Shown here: positions 60,086 to 64,000 of the stretch, piece by piece
How positions within the stretch are numbered: position 1 is the first letter of the stretch
Layout of the letters: the number at the start of each line of letters is the position of its first letter
NCBI GenBank assembly: GCA_033064195.1
Contig: JARBJD010000254.1
Location: 46,660 to 110,659, forward strand
Direction: 5' to 3'
Length of the DNA: 64,000 nucleotides
Source: Blattamonas nauphoetae
Lineage: Eukaryota; Preaxostyla; Oxymonadida
Translations under genes and position numbers: made by a program
The notes under the pieces: generated by a model
The model's input: only the letters and a program-made list of their open reading frames with translations
What the model was told of the DNA's origin: nothing
The model's database searches: none

Positions 60086-60907
60086 CCCTTCTTTGTTGAT
60101 CTCATTCAGTGCTACTCCATCAGTATTGTATCGAAGAATGATTGCTTCACATTTCTGTTTTCGTTGATAGATATTCCAAAAATGTCGAATATCAATTGGT
60201 GAGTTCAACTGAGGATAGACTCGACTGATTCGTTCTTTGTTGAATCCTCCAAAGATCCACATTGAATCAATGTTTGACTTCATGTCTGCTGACAAACTGA
60301 AGAGCTCATGCATCGTCAGAAAGAATGTGAACTTCGGTTGTCGATTCTCCAGTAGTAAGTCCATCATTGTCATTCTATTTTTGGATGTTCTACGTTCACC
60401 TAGGATCCTACGACAGTCATCAAGAAGGATAATCGTTTGGAGATTCTTCACTGAGAAGTCATCAATGTAAAGTGAGTCAAAGAGATTCTCTGCATTCATC
60501 TGTGATTCTGTTTTGCCACTGATTGTCAATAATTTCTTCATATGCAGCTTTCGATTCGGAGAGTTCCAACAGAAATGGAAGCGCATCATCGTATTTGACT
60601 TTCACATAAGGAACATTCAGTATTGGTTTGAATTTGTCGAATGTAGGATCTATGTTCTTATCAGTGACGAAGACAAACAGATGGAATAGTTCATTCCTAA
60701 CTTGAACATTCTGTAGCTTGGCAACTTCTCGAAGTGCATTAAATGTTTTCCACTTCCTCGATTTCCAACAAGGACATTGACACTATTGCGATTGAAATTC
60801 AAGTCTGGATGAATCTGTGATTGCACTTCATGAGAAACATTCCTATTAGAAGCTTCACTCAATTTTGCATTCACGTATGCTGTTAATGATTGATTCGATT
60901 TGTTCAT
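60065..60907 (-). pseudogene. Genome-packaging ATPase (FtsK/HerA, A32-like) of the Polinton, frameshifted
   Basis: Starting at ATG 60907 the first frame contains VNVLVGNRGSGKHLM with Walker A G-N-R-G-S-G-K. A frame change follows; the middle part (LREVAKLQNVQVRNELFHLF, DKFKPILNVPYVKVKYDD) is in a second frame ending near 60490. A third frame to 60065 carries Walker B TIILLDDCRRILG, a basic motif (GERRTSKN), FTFFLTMHELFSLSADMKSN and ISRVYPQLNSPIDI. The order and spacing match A32-type ATPases, which pump DNA into capsids of NCLDVs, adenovirus-like Polintons and virophages. At least two frameshifts make this copy inactive. It is the only visible gene of the element on the minus strand and is divergent from the gene at 60.96 kb. 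Confidence 0.82.
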
Positions 60908-60937
60908 TTGTGATTTAACTCTAATTAAAATATAGTT

Positions 60938-60962
60938 TTGGTTTTTTATTTTGTATGAAATG
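60938..60962 (+). promoter_or_regulatory. T-rich start box before the 60.96-kb gene
   Basis: GGTTTTTTATTTTGTATGAA then ATG at 60960; supports that start over the ATG at 61025. Confidence 0.55.
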
Positions 60963-61903
60963 TCAATGATACCACAGATTGTGTACAACCAACCAACAAG
61001 AAAAACAAGAGAGAAGAAACCAAAATGAGATACGCAGCAGAAACTCAAGCAGCGATGAAAAGAATCTATGCTGACGATGATATTCAAACCAGATGGAACG
61101 ATGCCCTCAGTAGTTATCCATCAGCGCTTGAGTACATCAAGAGAACTGGACAGAATTGGACTGTTCTAATGGAACAACATGGAAAAATCCCAGATGTGAT
61201 GGTCTACGATAATGAGACGAAAGATTTGATTGCAGTCAATGGAGCCATGCTCGCACCATACAACAGTAGACCGGTCAAAGAGACATACTACGCAATGAAT
61301 CCAACACCAGACAAGCGAAAACAGACATCATATACAGCATTTAATCGCCAATTCGGAAGGAGAATCAAAGCTTCACACTCTAATTTCCTCAAGAATGGAA
61401 CATACGATTTACCATCCAGTTTTCGAGACATCAGCTATGGAGACATGCAAGCACAAAGATCACAACAACCTTATGCAATAATGAAGAAAGCTGTTGGTGA
61501 CTTCATGACAAATGAATTGGGAATAACTCGTGCCAGTCGAGATAATCCAGCAGATACTGGGAAAAGAGTAATAGACAATATGGTGTTCAATTCAATTCAA
61601 TCGAAAGTAGCATCACAAATGTGGGACAGATGGCTTGAAGAACATCTTTCAGGATTCGACAGTACCAACGAAGGACATCAGAGAATGAAGAAAAGAAAGG
61701 ATTTCAAGGAGCAGGTGTATCCACAGTTTCTAGAATTCATCACAAATCAAGAAAATTTGCAAACATTCCTTGGTAGACATAATGCTACCATAGCATCAGA
61801 GATTAGTACTCTGACACGCAAAGCATATGCAACAAGAACAGATGAAGATATCGGTCAATACCAATCTTCGAATATGCCAGCTTACTCTCAATATGTTCAG
61901 TAA
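60960..61903 (+). CDS. Polinton protein of unknown function, possible virion component
   Basis: The T-rich box places the start at 60960. That frame gives 22 residues (MSMIPQIVYN..., basic) and stops at 61026, overlapping by 4 bases an ATG at 61025 that opens 292 codons to 61903. A one-base indel at the overlap is the simplest explanation. The long part is hydrophilic and helical, e.g. AAETQAAMKRIYADDD, MEQHGKIPDVMVYDNETKDL and MWDRWLEEHLSGFDSTNEGH. No catalytic motif of the adenovirus-type protease (His, Asp/Glu, Gln, Cys) is visible. The position between ATPase and capsid genes suggests a structural or assembly role, by inference only. Confidence 0.6.
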
Positions 61904-61931
61904 CAGAAAGAAATGTCTGATTAAAACATTA

Positions 61932-61962
61932 ATATATATTTTTATTTTTATAGAAAGTGATG
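61932..61962 (+). promoter_or_regulatory. T-rich start box before the 61.96-kb gene
   Basis: ATATTTTTATTTTTATAGAA followed by AGTG and ATG at 61960; the weakest match at its 3' end. Confidence 0.5.
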
Positions 61963-62700
61963 CAACCAATTCTCAGTTGTCAATTTACGAAACACACAAG
62001 TTCTTCTTCAGTCCCAACATCAATCACCAACAATGTCATCATCGACAATAAAGGTTCGAATTCTGGAAGATCTAAGCTCGAAGATCGTAATGAACAAAGC
62101 GCTAATGTCGAACTCGATAATGTTCCAGGTGTTTATGATCCACCACTAGAGACATATCCATCAGCCCCCATTCAAAGTCGTTCTATTCCACTTCGAGAAT
62201 ATATTTCTAATATTTCGGCATTCAAAGATCAGTTATTACTCGTCTACAAGAATGCATTCGCTTGTGAAAAGAAACTATTGAATAATCTCATTGAACCATC
62301 GAAGAAACTGATCACGAACCAAAGTGATTTATGTGCACTGATTGCTACACTCACTGGGATTAATGATGTGGTGATCGAACTGGATGATTTGTCTGACAAG
62401 TGCCTATGTCTGAATAAACTCCCAGTGTTTAGAACCATTTTCAAGATCCTTGTTGGTGGAAAAGACATGAGTATTGCCTTCAATGAAGCATACAACACCA
62501 TTCTCAATTATGGCATTTCTCTGACGAAAGCAATTCCCGCTAAAATTATAAATGAATTGTATTTTTATTTTTCTATAAATGGCACCAGGAAGTTTCAACA
62601 AACTCAAAAATATCGGCAAACAATTCTTTCAATTCATCAAACCTCTAGCTCCAACATTCCTTCAAGTTGGTGGTGGATTGCTCTCACAAACGAACAGTAA
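61960..62700 (+). CDS. Polinton protein of unknown function overlapping the next gene
   Basis: The ORF from ATG 61960 has a Ser/Asn-rich leader and a PPLETYPSAPIQ stretch that resembles the Pro-Pro-x-Tyr-like motifs of virion proteins. A helical domain follows (ISAFKDQLLLVYKNAFACEK, LCALIATLTGINDVVIELDD, FRTIFKILVGGKDMSIAF). The recognisable protein ends around 62560; the last 40 codons overlap the start box and first codons of the next gene in another frame and may be spurious, perhaps following a lost stop. A minor capsid protein is possible by position but is not shown by sequence. Confidence 0.5.
   Translation: MQPILSCQFTKHTSSSSVPTSITNNVIIDNKGSNSGRSKLEDRNEQSANVELDNVPGVYDPPLETYPSAPIQSRSIPLREYISNISAFKDQLLLVYKNAFACEKKLLNNLIEPSKKLITNQSDLCALIATLTGINDVVIELDDLSDKCLCLNKLPVFRTIFKILVGGKDMSIAFNEAYNTILNYGISLTKAIPAKIINELYFYFSINGTRKFQQTQKYRQTILSIHQTSSSNIPSSWWWIALTNEQ
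62560..62581 (+). promoter_or_regulatory. T-rich start box before the first MAPG protein
   Basis: TTTTTATTTTTCTATAAATG, ATG at 62579. It lies inside the end of the preceding reading frame. Confidence 0.6.
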
Positions 62701-62803
62701 ATTTGGACAAACAGCAGGAGGAATACTCAACGGATTAGGAGGAATGATGGACGTTTATCAACAAAATAAGCGATCAATCGTCAACAAAACCGCAGATGAT
62801 TGA
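62579..62803 (+). CDS. Small Gly-rich hydrophobic protein (MAPG family, copy 1)
   Basis: An intact 74-aa ORF: MAPGSFNKLKNIGKQFF, then IKPLAPTFLQVGGGLLSQ, GGILNGLGGMMDVYQQNK and a charged tail. It is basic and amphipathic at the N-terminus with a Gly-rich hydrophobic middle, like the small membrane-active or core proteins encoded beside capsid genes in adenovirus-like and virophage-like elements. The initial MAPG-x-x-x-KL is shared with the next gene. Role inferred from size, composition and position only. Confidence 0.6.
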   Translation: MAPGSFNKLKNIGKQFFQFIKPLAPTFLQVGGGLLSQTNSKFGQTAGGILNGLGGMMDVYQQNKRSIVNKTADD

Positions 62804-62903
62804 ATATGAACCACCTCGAAATGGGAGATACTCCAATGATGATATGCCACTCTCGTCAAATTCCAAAATTCAATTCAAAGGATAAACATTCACTCGTATT
62901 CGA

Positions 62904-62925
62904 ATATTTTATTTTTATTAAAATG
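62904..62925 (+). promoter_or_regulatory. T-rich start box before the second MAPG protein
   Basis: ATTTTATTTTTATTAAAATG, ATG at 62923; this box identifies a gene too short and broken to be found by ORF length. Confidence 0.6.
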
Positions 62926-63186
62926 GCACCAGGTTGGTTATCAAAATTAGCAGCAGTTGGCAAAAATATACTCAGAGTTGAGCTCCATTTCTGAATCTCA
63001 TCCCTTTGTTGGACCACTGATTTCGAAGGTAGCAGACAGGAATTGAAATGATACCAGATGTGAAATCGGATCAGCAAATCCATGCAGAAGATGGCACAAT
63101 GAGCAAGCGATCAATGAAGGAAACACTGCAGTAGCGAACAAGCTCAGAGGAGAAATACTGAGACTGGAAGAGCTAGACGAAGGTTA
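62923..63186 (+). pseudogene. Second MAPG-family gene, broken after about 20 codons
   Basis: Directly behind its own start box the sequence reads MAPGWLSKLAAVGKNI, parallel to copy 1, and stops at 62994. Out-of-frame sequence after it keeps coding character, e.g. a terminal NKLRGEILRLEELDEG frame ending at about 63186. One or more indels have therefore broken a longer gene. The spacing between the two MAPG genes argues for an old duplication. Confidence 0.5.
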
Positions 63187-63235
63187 AGGTGAAGAAACCA
63201 AAAAGAAAAAGTAACTAGAGTTAAAGCATAAATGT

Positions 63236-63256
63236 AATTTTTATTTTGTTAAAATG
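63236..63256 (+). promoter_or_regulatory. T-rich start box before the capsid gene
   Basis: AATTTTTATTTTGTTAAAATG-type sequence, ATG at 63254. Confidence 0.6.
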
Positions 63257-64000
63257 AACTCGCATATAACACATCTGACAAACAAAAGAACTGGAGCATC
63301 ATCATTGACTGGAAATACCACTGGAAGGATAGAATACACGAGAGATGACATGGGTCAAATTCAACAACTCAGGTCCGAACATTTCATTAATTACCTAATG
63401 AATGATGGGGCACACAGTACTTCGATTCAGAATTGAAACCATCAGAGAATGCACTTCTACACGGGACAAGAGATAATCATTCCGTTGACTGGTAATCAGA
63501 CATTTGTCAAATTGATGATTCATTCATTACGTTCACAATGACAGCAACATTGAAACTCAATAATTGGCAAACTACAGCTGGTAAATTGGATCGTTCATGA
63601 ATGAGAGGATATTCATCTTCGTTGGACTCAAGCATTCAGCATCAATCTTTCGTGACCTTACTGTTCTTCACAACAATCAGAGAATCATCAGCACAACAAA
63701 CAATGATGTCTCAATGGAGTCTCACATCTACAATATGATAAAACCGAAGAGTCAATTGGAGAATCGAAACATTGTCACACACCTTGGAAAACGCATGGGA
63801 GCATGATGAATCTGTAGCTGGTGTCTATATTCCACTTTCTGATTTTACAACAACATCTGAACAGGGTGTTTCAAGACAATTGATGTGCCAATTCGTGTGT
63901 CAATCAATCTTGAAGATCTTCATTTTCTGAATGACTGACTATCCAAAATGTCTCTTTGGTGATTTGAAATTGAGTGTGCACATGAATGAGGATGCGTTTG
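63254..64000 (+). pseudogene. Probable major capsid protein of the Polinton, N-terminal half, frameshifted
   Basis: The first frame (63254-63436) begins MNSHITHLTNKRTGASS. Further pieces in other frames are FYTGQEIIIPLTGNQTFVKL (about 63450-63510), FRDLTVLHNNQRIISTTNND with VSMESHIYNMIKPKSQLENR (63597-63800), VAGVYIPLSDFTTTSEQ (about 63815) and LEDLHFL...LFGDLKLSVHMNEDAF at the window end. The last two resemble the IPL-x-F and (F/Y)P-x-x-x-FGDLK-x-x-x-x-x-N-x-x-AF blocks of Polinton double-jelly-roll capsid proteins. At least three frame changes lie within 750 bp. It continues past the window. A capsid function is inferred from these remembered patterns and the gene's place in the element. 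Confidence 0.6.

Larger units (their letters stand above)
51257..64000 (+). mobile_element. Maverick/Polinton, left part (continues past the window)
   Basis: The hallmark gene set is present: protein-primed-type DNA polymerase B, retrovirus-type integrase, FtsK/A32-type packaging ATPase on the opposite strand, and a probable double-jelly-roll capsid protein, plus small conserved-looking proteins. Genes are tightly spaced, intronless and T-rich at their starts, unlike the host genes. PolB, integrase, ATPase and capsid frames are broken in this copy. The left boundary and any terminal inverted repeat are not resolved; the right end is outside the window. Confidence 0.9.

Noticed and set aside
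1..64000. tRNA, rRNA or other structured RNA genes
   Set aside because: No cloverleaf B-box (GGTTCGA-type) or rRNA-like block was recognised by eye; a covariance-model search would be needed to exclude them.

Overview
The window looks like nuclear DNA of a protist with very short GT-AG introns. Introns of about 24-77 nt can be placed in frame in several genes. The combination of a membrane-anchored kinase-like surface protein, a helical-repeat hypothetical family and a dense, varied load of mobile DNA resembles an oxymonad flagellate (Preaxostyla, Blattamonas-like). That assignment is inference from family resemblance; no rRNA or other marker gene is present. Long exons carry no in-frame TAA, TAG or TGA, so the standard code applies.

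1-2.3 kb (minus strand) is the 5' part of a DIRS/Ngaro-order retrotransposon, with a gag-like ORF followed by an overlapping reverse transcriptase. 3.7-4.9 kb holds a kinesin motor fragment ending near a transposon-type terminus. 4.9-10.5 kb is gene A, an intron-bearing P-loop NTPase of the Crinkler/RHS type fused to a C-terminal OTU cysteine-protease domain. 11.0-12.7 kb (minus) is importin alpha in five exons. 12.8-17.7 kb is a broken single-pass membrane pseudokinase, split by a 2.9-kb Mutator-like element with long inverted repeats and a 9-bp target duplication. 18.4-23.4 kb is gene B, a paralogue of A that lacks the OTU domain, carries a premature TAA and has an internal duplication. 23.5-29.0 kb (minus) is one large multi-exon gene of unknown function. 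29.5-32.4 kb is a second inverted-repeat element, with a 10-bp target duplication, that encloses a PHO80-type cyclin gene. 33.2-34.2 kb is a helical-repeat hypothetical gene.

34.6-50 kb is a transposon graveyard. It holds a Merlin/ISXO2-type transposase, a pogo-like DDE relic, a tyrosine recombinase, two hAT fragments, a possible further DDE relic, and one apparently complete mariner with perfect ends and a TA duplication.

51.2-64 kb is the left part of a Maverick/Polinton (integrated virus-like element) that runs off the window. Visible are a protein-primed DNA polymerase B with an HNH insertion, a retrovirus-type integrase, a packaging ATPase on the opposite strand, small virion-type proteins and the start of a probable major capsid protein. 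Several genes are frameshifted, so this copy is decaying. Its rightward genes start in a common T-rich box ending in TAAATG or a close variant. It is preceded by a striking array of about eleven 138-bp units, each centred on an imperfect palindrome whose two arms vary together. The array and the shared start-site box are the most novel-looking signals in the window.
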